Under the pieces are notes generated by a model, which was not told the DNA's origin, searched no databases, and worked only from the letters and a program-made list of their open reading frames with translations. From assembly GCF_001704295.1 (NCBI RefSeq), contig NZ_CP012334.1:4910084-4974083 (forward strand): a stretch of 64,000 bases of DNA. Direction: 5' to 3'. Shown piece after piece: positions 17,614 through 25,510 of the stretch; positions within the stretch are counted from its first letter, which is position 1, and every line of letters starts with the position of its first letter. The stretch is from Bordetella sp. H567 (GTDB taxonomy: Bacteria; Pseudomonadota; Gammaproteobacteria; Burkholderiales; Burkholderiaceae_B). Both the position numbers and the translations under genes were made by a program.

Positions 17614-18630
17614 TCAACGGATGGGCCAGCCGTACATCAGGCCGCCCTGCTTCCATTGCGCGTTCAGGCCGCGCGGCAGCTTCATCGGGCTGTCCTGGCC
17701 AAGATTGCGTTCGAAACTCTCACCGTAATTGCCCACCTGCTTGACGATGGTGTACGCCCATTTGTCGTCCACGCCCAGGTTTTTGCCCATGCCCGGGGTG
17801 ACGCCCAGGATGCGCTGCACATTGGGATTGGTGCTTTTCAGCATGGCGTCCAGGTTGTCCGACTTGATGCCGTATTCCTCGGCTTCCAGCATGGCGTTCA
17901 AGGCCCAGCGCACGACGTTGAACCATTGCACGTCATCCTGGCGCACCATGGGGCCGAGCGGCTCCTTGGAGAAATCCTCCGGCAGGATGATGTACTTGTC
18001 CGGATTCTCCAGCGTCGTGCGCGTGGATGCCAGCTGCGACTTGTCGGTGGTGAAGGCGTCGCAGCGACCGGCCGAGAAGGCGCGCACGATCTCGTCGTAC
18101 TTATCGATGACAACGGGCTTGAATTCGATCTTGTTGGAGCGGAACCAGTCCGCCAGGTTCAGTTCGGTGGTGGTGCCGGGCTGCACGCAGACCGTGGCCC
18201 CGTTCAGTTCCTTGGCGCTCTTGAGGCCCAGGTCCTTGGAGACCATCACGCCCTGGCTGTCGTAATAGTTGACCCCGGTACCGACCAGGCCCAGCGTCGT
18301 ATCGCGTGTCAGGGTTTCGGTCGTGTTGCGGGTCAGGACATCGATCTCGCCAGACTGCAGCGCCGTGAAGCGCTGCTGGGTGTTCAACGGCGTGACCTTG
18401 AATTTGCTGGCGTCGTTGAACATGGTCGCCGCGATGGCGCGACACATATCGATGTCCAGTCCCTTCCATTCGCCCTTGCTGTCCGCGGCGGAAAATCCCG
18501 GGACGCCGGTGGAGACCCCGCACTGGACGAAGCCCTTCTTCTTTACGTTGTCGTAGGTCGCGCCGGCGTGTGCGGAGCCGAACAAGGCCAGCAAGGCGGC
18601 GCCGAGCGCGGCCGTTTTCCAGGTCTTCAT
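17614..18630 (-). CDS. aapJ: amino-acid ABC importer periplasmic binding protein
   Basis: 338 residues. Signal peptide MKTWKTAALGAALLALFGSA (cleavage after AHA) followed by the type II periplasmic binding protein fold: VKKKGFVQCGVSTGVPGFSA, WKGLDIDMCRAIAATMF and FTALQSGEIDVLTRNTTETL. This is AapJ/BztA, the receptor for several L-amino acids. ATG 18630 is supported by ggaga upstream; longer readings extend into the promoter. It heads the aapJQMP operon and is divergent from ftsE. Confidence 0.91.
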   Translation of the reverse strand: MKTWKTAALGAALLALFGSAHAGATYDNVKKKGFVQCGVSTGVPGFSAADSKGEWKGLDIDMCRAIAATMFNDASKFKVTPLNTQQRFTALQSGEIDVLTRNTTETLTRDTTLGLVGTGVNYYDSQGVMVSKDLGLKSAKELNGATVCVQPGTTTELNLADWFRSNKIEFKPVVIDKYDEIVRAFSAGRCDAFTTDKSQLASTRTTLENPDKYIILPEDFSKEPLGPMVRQDDVQWFNVVRWALNAMLEAEEYGIKSDNLDAMLKSTNPNVQRILGVTPGMGKNLGVDDKWAYTIVKQVGNYGESFERNLGQDSPMKLPRGLNAQWKQGGLMYGWPIR

Positions 18631-18905
18631 GATGGTCTCCATTACGAAATGGACGAAAGTTCGGGCAACGGCAAGCCAGGAATGCGACCCCGGCCGAAGG
18701 CGCGCGCCCGCCGTGCGCGCATCCCCATACTGCGGCGCATGGTAGCCCCCGGCAAAAACAAGGGACATGGGGGAAATCCCTGCGCACTTCGGCCCCGATT
18801 TAAGGGACGTATCATGCCATAAAATGCTGCCAGCCCGCCCTCGCAGCATGCGCCTGGCGGCGCTCCGTACACGGTACTATTGCGGCTTCATCCGCCCTAT
18901 CCGCC

Positions 18906-19577
18906 ATGATCGAATTCCAGCACGTTTTCAAATCGTATGGACGCGGCCGCAACATCCTGGCCGATATCAACTTCCGCATTACCGCGGGCGAATTCGTCTT
19001 TGTCTCGGGGCCTTCGGGGGCCGGCAAATCCACCCTGCTGAAATTGATCGGCGGCCTGGAACCGCCCAGCCGCGGCTCGATCCAGGTGAACGGGCAGCGG
19101 CTGGACAAACTCCCGCAGCGCGCCCGCCCCTATTTGCGGCGCGCGGTCGGCGTCATCCTGCAGGACACCCACCTGCTCTATGACCGCAATGCCTTCCAGA
19201 ACGTCATGCTGCCGCTGGCCGTCACCGGACAACACTGGGACTCGGCCGCCGCGCGGGCTCGCGCGGCATTGGACAAAGTCGGCCTGTCCGGCAAGGAAAC
19301 CCTGAATCCGATCGAATTGTCCGGCGGCGAACAACAGCGCCTGGCCATCGCGCGCGCCATCGTCAACCGGCCCGCCATCCTGATCGCCGATGAACCGACC
19401 GCCAACCTGGACCACGAGAGCGCCCTGCGCATCATGAACGTGTTCCGCGACTTCAACCGGGTCGGCGTCACGACGCTGATCGCCTCCCACGACCAGGAAT
19501 TGATGGCCCATTACGCCCCACGGGTCCTGCGCATCGAACCGGGCCGCTTCGCCGATCTTTCGGAGGCCACGGCATGA
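18906..19577 (+). CDS. ftsE: cell-division ABC-type ATPase FtsE
   Basis: 223 residues. Walker A GPSGAGKST (35-43), signature ELSGGEQQRLAIARAI and Walker B ILIADEPTANLD are all present. FtsE with FtsX controls periplasmic murein hydrolases and septal ring stability. The stop overlaps the ftsX start (ATGA), which fixes the pair. The 275-nt upstream gap shared with aapJ holds the promoters of both; none was assigned. Confidence 0.94.
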   Translation: MIEFQHVFKSYGRGRNILADINFRITAGEFVFVSGPSGAGKSTLLKLIGGLEPPSRGSIQVNGQRLDKLPQRARPYLRRAVGVILQDTHLLYDRNAFQNVMLPLAVTGQHWDSAAARARAALDKVGLSGKETLNPIELSGGEQQRLAIARAIVNRPAILIADEPTANLDHESALRIMNVFRDFNRVGVTTLIASHDQELMAHYAPRVLRIEPGRFADLSEATA

Positions 19578-20482
19578 CAGCATGGCTGCGGCAACATCGC
19601 TACGCCCTGGGCATCACCCTGCGGCGCATGCTGGCCCAACCGTTTTCCTCGCTGGCCAACCTGCTGGTCATGGCGTTGGCATTGGCCCTGCCGGTGCTGG
19701 GCGCGGCCATCCTGGTATCGGTGCAGCCGGTGGCGCGCCAGCTTTCCGTGACGCCCGAACTGACCGTGTTCATGAAGCTGGACGCACCCGCCGGCGCCGC
19801 GCAGGCGCTGGCCGATCGCATCCGCAAGGACTACAGCGAGCAGGTACGGGAAGTCCGCACGGTAGGCCGTGACGCGGCGCTGGCCGCCCTGCGACGCAAT
19901 CCCACCTGGGCCGCGGCGCTGGCGGTCCTGCCCGGCAATCCCCTGCCCGATGCCGTGGTGGCGACGCTGCGCGACGGCGACGACCTCGCCGGCCGCGCGG
20001 CCCAGCTGGCCCAGGCCTGGAAGGCCCTGGACCAGGTCGAGCAGGTGCAGCTGGACAGCGATTGGGTCCAACGCATGGAAGCGCTGCTGCGGTTCGGCCG
20101 CATCGGGCTGGTATTCCTGGCGGCCTGCGTGGCCGTGGTGGTCCTGGCGACGGTCTTCAATACGGTGCGGATGCAGGCGCTGACGCAGCGCGAAGAGATC
20201 GCCGTGGCACGCCTGGTCGGCGCGACCGAATCCTTCGTCCGCCGCCCATTCCTGTACCTGGGGGCGCTGTCCGGGGCGCTGGCCGCGCTGCTGGGCATAC
20301 TGATCGCGGTATTGGCGCTTTCGCCGCTGAACGAGGCCTTAACGGCCTTGGCCCACAGCTACGGGGCCGATTTCGCCCTGCACCTGCCCGAGGCCCCCTG
20401 GCTGGCCGTGGCGGTAGTGGGCGCCGCCATCCTGGCCGCCTTGTCCGCCCGGTGGTCAGTCACCCGCAGTACCCGCTTTTAA
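19574..20482 (+). CDS. ftsX: cell-division permease-like FtsX
   Basis: 302 residues with FtsX topology: short cytosolic N-terminus, TM1 (ANLLVMALALALPVLGAAIL), a periplasmic domain of about 110 residues that contacts EnvC/amidase activators in other bacteria, and three C-terminal helices (IGLVFLAACVAVVVLATVF, FLYLGALSGALAALLGILIA, APWLAVAVVGAAILAALSA). It overlaps ftsE by 4 nt. A strong hairpin lies at 20650-20685 downstream. Confidence 0.93.
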   Translation: MTAWLRQHRYALGITLRRMLAQPFSSLANLLVMALALALPVLGAAILVSVQPVARQLSVTPELTVFMKLDAPAGAAQALADRIRKDYSEQVREVRTVGRDAALAALRRNPTWAAALAVLPGNPLPDAVVATLRDGDDLAGRAAQLAQAWKALDQVEQVQLDSDWVQRMEALLRFGRIGLVFLAACVAVVVLATVFNTVRMQALTQREEIAVARLVGATESFVRRPFLYLGALSGALAALLGILIAVLALSPLNEALTALAHSYGADFALHLPEAPWLAVAVVGAAILAALSARWSVTRSTRF

Positions 20483-20649
20483 GCCATCTGATCGGGCAAA
20501 TAGACGCGCCGCATCCGTGGAATAGTGCAGTGAAAGCACGGCAGCCGCCGGTTGCTCGTCGTCCCTTCTTGCAGCGGTATCCGCGCTGCCAGCCAGGGGC
20601 GACGTCCGGACGATCGCCCTCGCAAGCGAGCTCCTGTATCCCCCCGTTT

Positions 20650-20685
20650 GTACGCCGGCCCCCGGCCGCCCGGGGGGCCGGGTAC
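20650..20685. other. long GC-rich hairpin downstream of ftsX
   Basis: gtac (20650-20653) plus ccggccccc (20655-20663) pair with ggggggccgg/gtac (20673-20685): 13 bp with one bulged G. No T-tract follows. It could be a transcript 3' end, a factor-dependent stop or an mRNA stabiliser between ftsX and cheD. The rest of the 285-nt gap turns AT-rich after about 20690, where a cheD promoter might lie. Confidence 0.55.
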
Positions 20686-20767
20686 GGTAGAGCAGAAATA
20701 AAGTAGAAGTTTCAGACAAATTTAGTAATATCAATTTTCGACCTCGTTTCAAGAACCTCGACCCACC

Positions 20768-21415
20768 ATGTTGTCTGCCCGTGACGCCCGCGCGACGCGC
20801 CACTATTTTGATAGTGCCTTCAACTATCAGGCAGTCAAAGTGCTGCCCAACGAGTACTACGTCACGGGCGATGACCTGATGATCACCACCGTGCTGGGCT
20901 CCTGTGTGGCGGCGTGCATCCGCGATCCGCAGACCGGCGTGGGTGGCATGAATCACTTCATGCTGCCGGAAGGCGACAGCCAGTCGCCGGCTTCGGCCAC
21001 CATGCGCTATGGCGCCTTCGCGATGGAAGTTCTGATCAACGAGGTCCTGAAGGCGGGCGGCGCGCGCGAGCGGCTGCAGGCCAAGGTATTCGGCGGCGGC
21101 GCGGTGCTGGAAGCGATGCAACAGATGAACATCGGCGAGCGCAACGGCCACTTCGTGCTGAACTACCTGGCGATGGAGAACATCCCCGTGCTGGCCAAGG
21201 ACCTGGGCGACGTGTATGCCCGCCGCATCAGCTTTTTCCCGCGCGACGGCCGTGTGATGGTGCGCAAGATGACCACCAAGGCCCGGGCGACGGAAATCAT
21301 CGCGAAGCGGGAAGTCGCGGTCGTGCAGACGCTGAAGGAAACGACCGCGACCAAGCCCCGCCTGGAGCGCTTCAACATCCCGCCCACCGTGGGCCGCCGC
21401 GCGACCGCCTCTTGA
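20768..21415 (+). CDS. cheD: chemoreceptor glutamine deamidase CheD
   Basis: 215 residues. The CheD catalytic site is visible: Thr41 and Cys46 in [15 protein letters not shown] and His63 in GGMNHFMLP. CheD deamidates glutamines of methyl-accepting chemotaxis receptors and in some bacteria binds CheC. No other chemotaxis or flagellar gene is in the window, so this copy stands apart from any che operon here. No clear ribosome site precedes ATG 20768. It converges on the cluster at 21448-27171. Confidence 0.9.
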   Translation: MLSARDARATRHYFDSAFNYQAVKVLPNEYYVTGDDLMITTVLGSCVAACIRDPQTGVGGMNHFMLPEGDSQSPASATMRYGAFAMEVLINEVLKAGGARERLQAKVFGGGAVLEAMQQMNIGERNGHFVLNYLAMENIPVLAKDLGDVYARRISFFPRDGRVMVRKMTTKARATEIIAKREVAVVQTLKETTATKPRLERFNIPPTVGRRATAS

Positions 21416-21447
21416 AGGGACGGCCCGCGTCATTCCGCCGCGCAGGG

Positions 21448-21870
21448 TCAGCTTGATGCGCCCGGCTGCGCCACCGTGCTCCAGTACACCGTAATCGTGG
21501 CATCGTTGAGACCCTGTTCCGGCTGGTAGGTCCCGCCTCCGGAGGGATAGTCCTTCTGGCCGCCGATGTTCACGTACTTGCCGTTGCCCAGCGTCTGGGT
21601 AGGAATCCACCCAAGCTGCATCTGGCCGTTCTGGCTGTCGTACATCTGTACCTGCACACTGCGGGTGTCTCCGCTCTTGGCGCCCTTCACCACGGGATAC
21701 ACGCTGCCCTGGATGCCACCGGGGGGTACTTCGATCTGCTGCGTTTCCTTCCTGTCCAGGACGACCTTGACGGTCCGCTTCCATTTTTCCTCGTTATGGA
21801 CGGAGACATACAAAGGCCTGTTCGCCGGCACGGTGAAATCGCATTCCTTGCCTACGTTACTGTTGCTCAT
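21448..21870 (-). CDS. stand-alone copy of the cluster's shared C-terminal domain
   Basis: 140 residues, no signal peptide, no family I recognise. It is collinear with the C-terminal domain of the two larger proteins upstream: an initial ECDFTVPANRPLYVSVHNEE, basic-hydrophobic RTVKVVLDR, DSQNGQMQLGW near the middle, then KDYPSGGGTYQPEQGLND and a final TITVYW. The alternating pattern suggests an all-beta fold. Start ATG 21870 is preceded by gaggtaagga, a good ribosome site. It has no Ser-Pro linker and so consists of the bare domain. It is last in the minus-strand cluster, 239 nt behind the glycosyltransferase. Confidence 0.75.
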   Translation of the reverse strand: MSNSNVGKECDFTVPANRPLYVSVHNEEKWKRTVKVVLDRKETQQIEVPPGGIQGSVYPVVKGAKSGDTRSVQVQMYDSQNGQMQLGWIPTQTLGNGKYVNIGGQKDYPSGGGTYQPEQGLNDATITVYWSTVAQPGASS

Positions 21871-22109
21871 TTCCTTACCTCTCGGGTGGATGGGATGGCG
21901 GTGCGCCTCGTGATCCGGATGGATACACGCGCATGTCCCGGGACTGCGCCGATGCAATATCGGCGCTGCATCGACGGGATGCCAGACTAACGCCGACCCG
22001 CCAGCCACGGCTGCGCGCCACAGTAATTTCGGCGCACAAAACGTCACCGGGCCGGCGTTGCCTATCCAGGCATGGGGGATGGCCGCCGAGTCTGGCCCAG
22101 GCGGCCGAT

Positions 22110-23201
22110 TCAGGCATGGTCCGTGTGGCACAGGGATGCGCACCAGGCATCGTCGTCCAGCATCGCATCGCCCGCAGGCGGCAGGTGGCCGTCCAGCGTA
22201 GCTTCGTGCGCCATGCGCCGCGCGAAGCACAGGCCCGCGTACCTTTCGTACTGGGCCAGGCTGCGCGCGGTGCCAAGACCGTAGGGTGCGAAATCGACGC
22301 GGTCCGACGGGACGCCGTCCATGCCCAACAGCTGCCGCACGCGCAGCCGCGCGCTGTCGTTCCGCTCGGCCCAGACCAGCGCGACGTCGCCCTTGGCCTT
22401 GGCTTCTTCCGTATGGTCCTGCCAGATGGTCGAACGGCCATCGCACCCATACTGATGCCAGGCAACCAGTCGATGAGGGCAATGGAAATCGTAGCCGTGC
22501 GTATAGGCACGCACGGCGATGGAGATTTCCTCGCCATAGAAGAACAGGCCGGGATCATGCCGCACCTCGCGCGCGAACGCGCCGTCGGCGAAGGCGAAGT
22601 GCGCGCTGTAGAAGGCGACAGGGATGGGGCGCGTATGCTCCGATTCCGCAACATACCTGCCGGAAAGCAGGATGATGCCGTCGTAGTCGAACTTGAAGAA
22701 CGTCAATACCGCGGGCAGCATGACCCGGCTGCCGGGGTCGTCGCGTGAATCGAAAGCCGGCAGGTAAGTGGTCAATACGGGCTTGGGGCTTTCCGTACGC
22801 AGGGATTCCAGCATCTCGATCAATACGGCGTCCCAATGCGGAACGAAGCGATGATGCGAATCCAGCTGCAATGTATAGGCTTCTTCCTGGTAGCGTTGCT
22901 GGATCAGGTTGCGCGCCCAGCAGGCTCCCCGCGATTGCCACTGGGGCACATCGATAAGTTCGATGGCGGCCCCCGCGCGCGCCAGCCGGTGGACGGGATA
23001 TTGGCCGCGCACGTCGCCGCGCGCGCCGGCAAATCCACTGGCGAAGAACGTATCCAGCGTTTCCTCCTGGGCGTGCTGCCAGCACACGACAACGCGCAAG
23101 GCGTCCGGTTGCGCCGCTTGCTCGATCAGGTCCACCAGCGTCGGAATCAGTTGCGGATCGCGATAGCTCGCGATCTGTACGAATATCCGCTTGGCACTCA
23201 T
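22110..23201 (-). CDS. GlcNAc-family glycosyltransferase (Skp1 GnT-like, Pfam GlcNAc family)
   Basis: 363 residues. The opening RIFVQIASYRDPQLIPTLVD, SRGACWARNLIQ (about 90-101), the metal/nucleotide-site LQLDSHHRF (111-119), FYGEEISIAVRAYTHGYDF (about 221-239) and the following CPH...AWH match the family named after Dictyostelium Gnt1. Gnt1 adds GlcNAc to a hydroxyproline of Skp1. Bacterial members are known but mostly uncharacterised. The ATG overlaps the stop of the prolyl hydroxylase (ATGA), so the two are translationally coupled. Inference: it glycosylates hydroxyprolines made by that enzyme. No signal peptide; cytosolic. Confidence 0.85.
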   Translation of the reverse strand: MSAKRIFVQIASYRDPQLIPTLVDLIEQAAQPDALRVVVCWQHAQEETLDTFFASGFAGARGDVRGQYPVHRLARAGAAIELIDVPQWQSRGACWARNLIQQRYQEEAYTLQLDSHHRFVPHWDAVLIEMLESLRTESPKPVLTTYLPAFDSRDDPGSRVMLPAVLTFFKFDYDGIILLSGRYVAESEHTRPIPVAFYSAHFAFADGAFAREVRHDPGLFFYGEEISIAVRAYTHGYDFHCPHRLVAWHQYGCDGRSTIWQDHTEEAKAKGDVALVWAERNDSARLRVRQLLGMDGVPSDRVDFAPYGLGTARSLAQYERYAGLCFARRMAHEATLDGHLPPAGDAMLDDDAWCASLCHTDHA

Positions 23202-23989
23202 GTGAACGTGCCTTGCCTCAGCCATTTGGTGGCCAGCCATTTCTCGCCCGCGATGACCGGCTGGCCGGCATGCAGGGTCTTGCTGTCCCGACGGGGATCT
23301 TCGTAGCTGAAGAACAATGCCTGCCCCCGATGCGCGCCCACGGTGACGCCGATCTCCGGAAAGACGGTGCCACCGCCGCAGGCCGGCTCGTTCAGGTACA
23401 TCAAGACACTGGCCAGACGTTGCCCGCCGCGCTCGAGTATTGCGGGCGTCCCTCGGGCATCCGGCGGGAAGAAATCGAAATGCGGCCGGTATTCCGCCCC
23501 TACGCGGTAATGCAGCACCTGCATTCCTTCCCCGCGCTCCACTGGCCAGTTCACCAGGTTGGCGATGCGCGTCTCGATCCGGCGTACGAGTTCGTTCTCC
23601 CCAGGCTGGAAGAACATCCCGTCGCTGGTCCGCACGTTGTCGAGCACGCTGTCGCCACCGGTCTCGTTATCGACCACGGTGGAATGCCGCAGCTGGGGCC
23701 GCGCCGCGGCGATCAGCGCATCGCACTCTTCGCCGGAAAGGAAATCCGCGAACAGGACGATGCGGGGATCGCGCATGGCGAGCAGCACGCGCACTTCGCG
23801 GTCTCCCGCGTGGATACGCTGGGGGGAATGCGCCAGCGCCGGCTCGGGACAAGCCGGCCACGACAGCGCCCCCGCGTCGACGGCGTAGCCGGCCTCCACG
23901 CGGGCGGCCGCGTCGACACCGGGCGCCAGGGCGGTATCCGCGTCGATCCCCATAGCGTGGTTCTCTCCCTGCATTTCCGTCTCCTTCAT
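23198..23989 (-). CDS. 2-oxoglutarate/Fe(II) dioxygenase of the prolyl 4-hydroxylase family
   Basis: 263 residues. The C-terminal two thirds match prolyl 4-hydroxylase catalytic domains: NVRTSDGMFF (118-127), the HxD pair His170/Asp172 in YRPHFDFF, SVLMYLNEPACGGGTVFPE (about 194-212), His240 in KTLHAGQPV and Lys250 in GEKWLATKWLR for 2-oxoglutarate. The first 65 residues are Ala/Asp-rich and not conserved. ATG 23974 (MQGEN), with aaggag at good spacing, is an equally good start. It overlaps the glycosyltransferase by 4 nt and follows a gene encoding about 59 residues of Ser-Pro repeat, the obvious candidate substrate (inference). Confidence 0.88.
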   Translation of the reverse strand: MKETEMQGENHAMGIDADTALAPGVDAAARVEAGYAVDAGALSWPACPEPALAHSPQRIHAGDREVRVLLAMRDPRIVLFADFLSGEECDALIAAARPQLRHSTVVDNETGGDSVLDNVRTSDGMFFQPGENELVRRIETRIANLVNWPVERGEGMQVLHYRVGAEYRPHFDFFPPDARGTPAILERGGQRLASVLMYLNEPACGGGTVFPEIGVTVGAHRGQALFFSYEDPRRDSKTLHAGQPVIAGEKWLATKWLRQGTFT

Positions 23990-24101
23990 CCGCGCCTCCC
24001 TATCTCCCTGTCACCCGGCCGCAATGCCGATGAGGAACCGCCTCTCCGCCGGCCCCGGCACGGACTCGTGCCGGCGCGTCACGCGCCCCCCGGTTGAAGC
24101 G

Positions 24102-25418
24102 TCAGCCCGCCGAACCCTTGGGTTGCGCCACCGCCCAGGACACCGAGACAGTCACATCGTTGAAGCCCGCTTCCGGCGGATACTGGGTGCCTCCCGTGGC
24201 GTAGTCCTTTTCCGCACCGATATTGACGAATTCGCTTTCACCCACCACCGCCGGCGGGTGCCAGCCCAGCAGCATCTGCCCGGACTTGCTGTCCTGAACC
24301 GAGATGCATATCGTGCTTCGCCCTCCCACTGCTGCGGAGCCTGGGCCCGAAACAAATTCCGTGGCCACTGCGCTGTGGCCCGGCTGGGCTTCGATAGCGT
24401 GAGCGGCCTTATCGATGGAGACGGTGACCGTCCTGGCCCACTTTTCCTGGTTCGTGACCGAAACGGAAAAGTGCGTATTGGCCGGAAGGTTGAAGCAGCA
24501 TTCCCTTCCGGTCCTTAACGAAGGAGAAGGGGCCGGCGACGGCGACGGTGATGGTGATGGCGACGGCGACGGCGACGGCGATGGCGACGGCGACGGCGAT
24601 GGCGACGGCGACGGTGACGACGACGGTGACGGTGACGGTGACGGCGATGGCGATGGCGATGGCGACGGCGATGGCGACGGCGATGGTGACGGCGACGGCG
24701 ATGGCGACGGCGGAGGAGGCGGTGGCGGCGGCACGGGATCCGGTTTGGACATCACTCCGCCGGAAACCGCGTCACCGCTCAATAACGTCGCCGCTTGAAT
24801 GTTCTGCTGGAAGCTCGCCGCCAATTGCAGGAAGGCACTGTTGATCGGGACGGGCCCGCCCACGGCATGGAGCGCCTGGGTGATGTCGTAGGTGATGACA
24901 CTTGCGCCATTGAAAAAGTAGGCAATCTCCTGCCCATACCGTTTCATTGCGGCGTCCATATCCGTGACGAACTGCATCGGCACGCCAGGGAAACTTAGTT
25001 GGGTCGTCGGAACCCAGGCGCTTTGGTTATCGTAGGGCGCCATCAGCACATGTTGGGCACCGGCGAAGAACACGAATGTCCGTTCGCTTCCCGCCAAAAC
25101 AAACGGCGTGATGGCGTTCAACCTTCCAGCCTGCATCCCGCTGGGGTTTACCCAGTCGCCCATGGGACTCGGCCCCTTGGAGACGCGATCCTGGGTCAGG
25201 TCATAGGTGATGTATTGGGTACCTCTGAAAAAATACACATAAGGGCCTGTGCTTTCCGGCGCCCACGCGGCATCGTAATCGCTGGCAAAGCCCACATCCG
25301 CTGTCCCGTGCCAATCATCCGCTATCGAGCGCGGGTAGCCGGGATCCATCGTATTGGTTTGGGCGTCTATCCGTACGTACGACGCGCCCTGGAAAAAATA
25401 GTATTTGGGACCGGACAT
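24102..25418 (-). CDS. hemopexin-like repeat protein with Ser-Pro linker and shared C-terminal domain
   Basis: 438 residues in three parts. Residues 3-212 hold four hemopexin-like blades, each with an aromatic core: KYYFFQGASYVRID, YVYFFRGTQYITYD, TFVFFAGAQHVLM and IAYFFNGASVITYD. Next come a polyproline stretch (PVPPPPPPPP) and about 59 residues of almost pure Ser-Pro. The last 135 residues are the cluster's shared domain (ECCFNLPANTHFSVSVTNQE, DSKSGQMLLGW, IGAEKDYATGG, FNDVTVSVSW). No signal peptide. Hemopexin folds bind haem, proteins or glycans elsewhere; here the ligand is unknown. The linker is the best candidate for the adjacent hydroxylase and glycosyltransferase. Confidence 0.82.
   Translation of the reverse strand: MSGPKYYFFQGASYVRIDAQTNTMDPGYPRSIADDWHGTADVGFASDYDAAWAPESTGPYVYFFRGTQYITYDLTQDRVSKGPSPMGDWVNPSGMQAGRLNAITPFVLAGSERTFVFFAGAQHVLMAPYDNQSAWVPTTQLSFPGVPMQFVTDMDAAMKRYGQEIAYFFNGASVITYDITQALHAVGGPVPINSAFLQLAASFQQNIQAATLLSGDAVSGGVMSKPDPVPPPPPPPPSPSPSPSPSPSPSPSPSPSPSPSPSPSPSSSPSPSPSPSPSPSPSPSPSPSPSPSPSPAPSPSLRTGRECCFNLPANTHFSVSVTNQEKWARTVTVSIDKAAHAIEAQPGHSAVATEFVSGPGSAAVGGRSTICISVQDSKSGQMLLGWHPPAVVGESEFVNIGAEKDYATGGTQYPPEAGFNDVTVSVSWAVAQPKGSAG
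24535..24711. repeat. hexanucleotide GGCGAY array encoding the Ser-Pro linker
   Basis: About 29 near-identical hexamers (ggcgac or ggcgat on the plus strand, with a few ggtgac/ggtgat) and one tgacgacgac interruption near 24614-24624. On the coding (minus) strand each hexamer gives one Ser-Pro pair. Loss or gain of whole hexamers keeps the frame, so the linker can vary in length by slippage. Confidence 0.9.
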
Positions 25419-25510
25419 GGAAATTTCCTATATAGACAGACAAGACCATCCATGACCGGTACCTAACGGAAGCCAGGCTTGGATGACGTAATGGTGCGTC
25501 GTTTACCCGC

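Noticed and set aside
24535-24711. CRISPR array
   Set aside because: Repeats are six bases and contiguous with no unique spacers, and no cas gene is nearby.
24415-24798. Plus-strand frames rich in Gly-Asp or Ala-Thr repeats
   Set aside because: They are the antisense and shifted readings of the GGCGAY array; the minus strand gives a coherent hemopexin-linker-domain protein.
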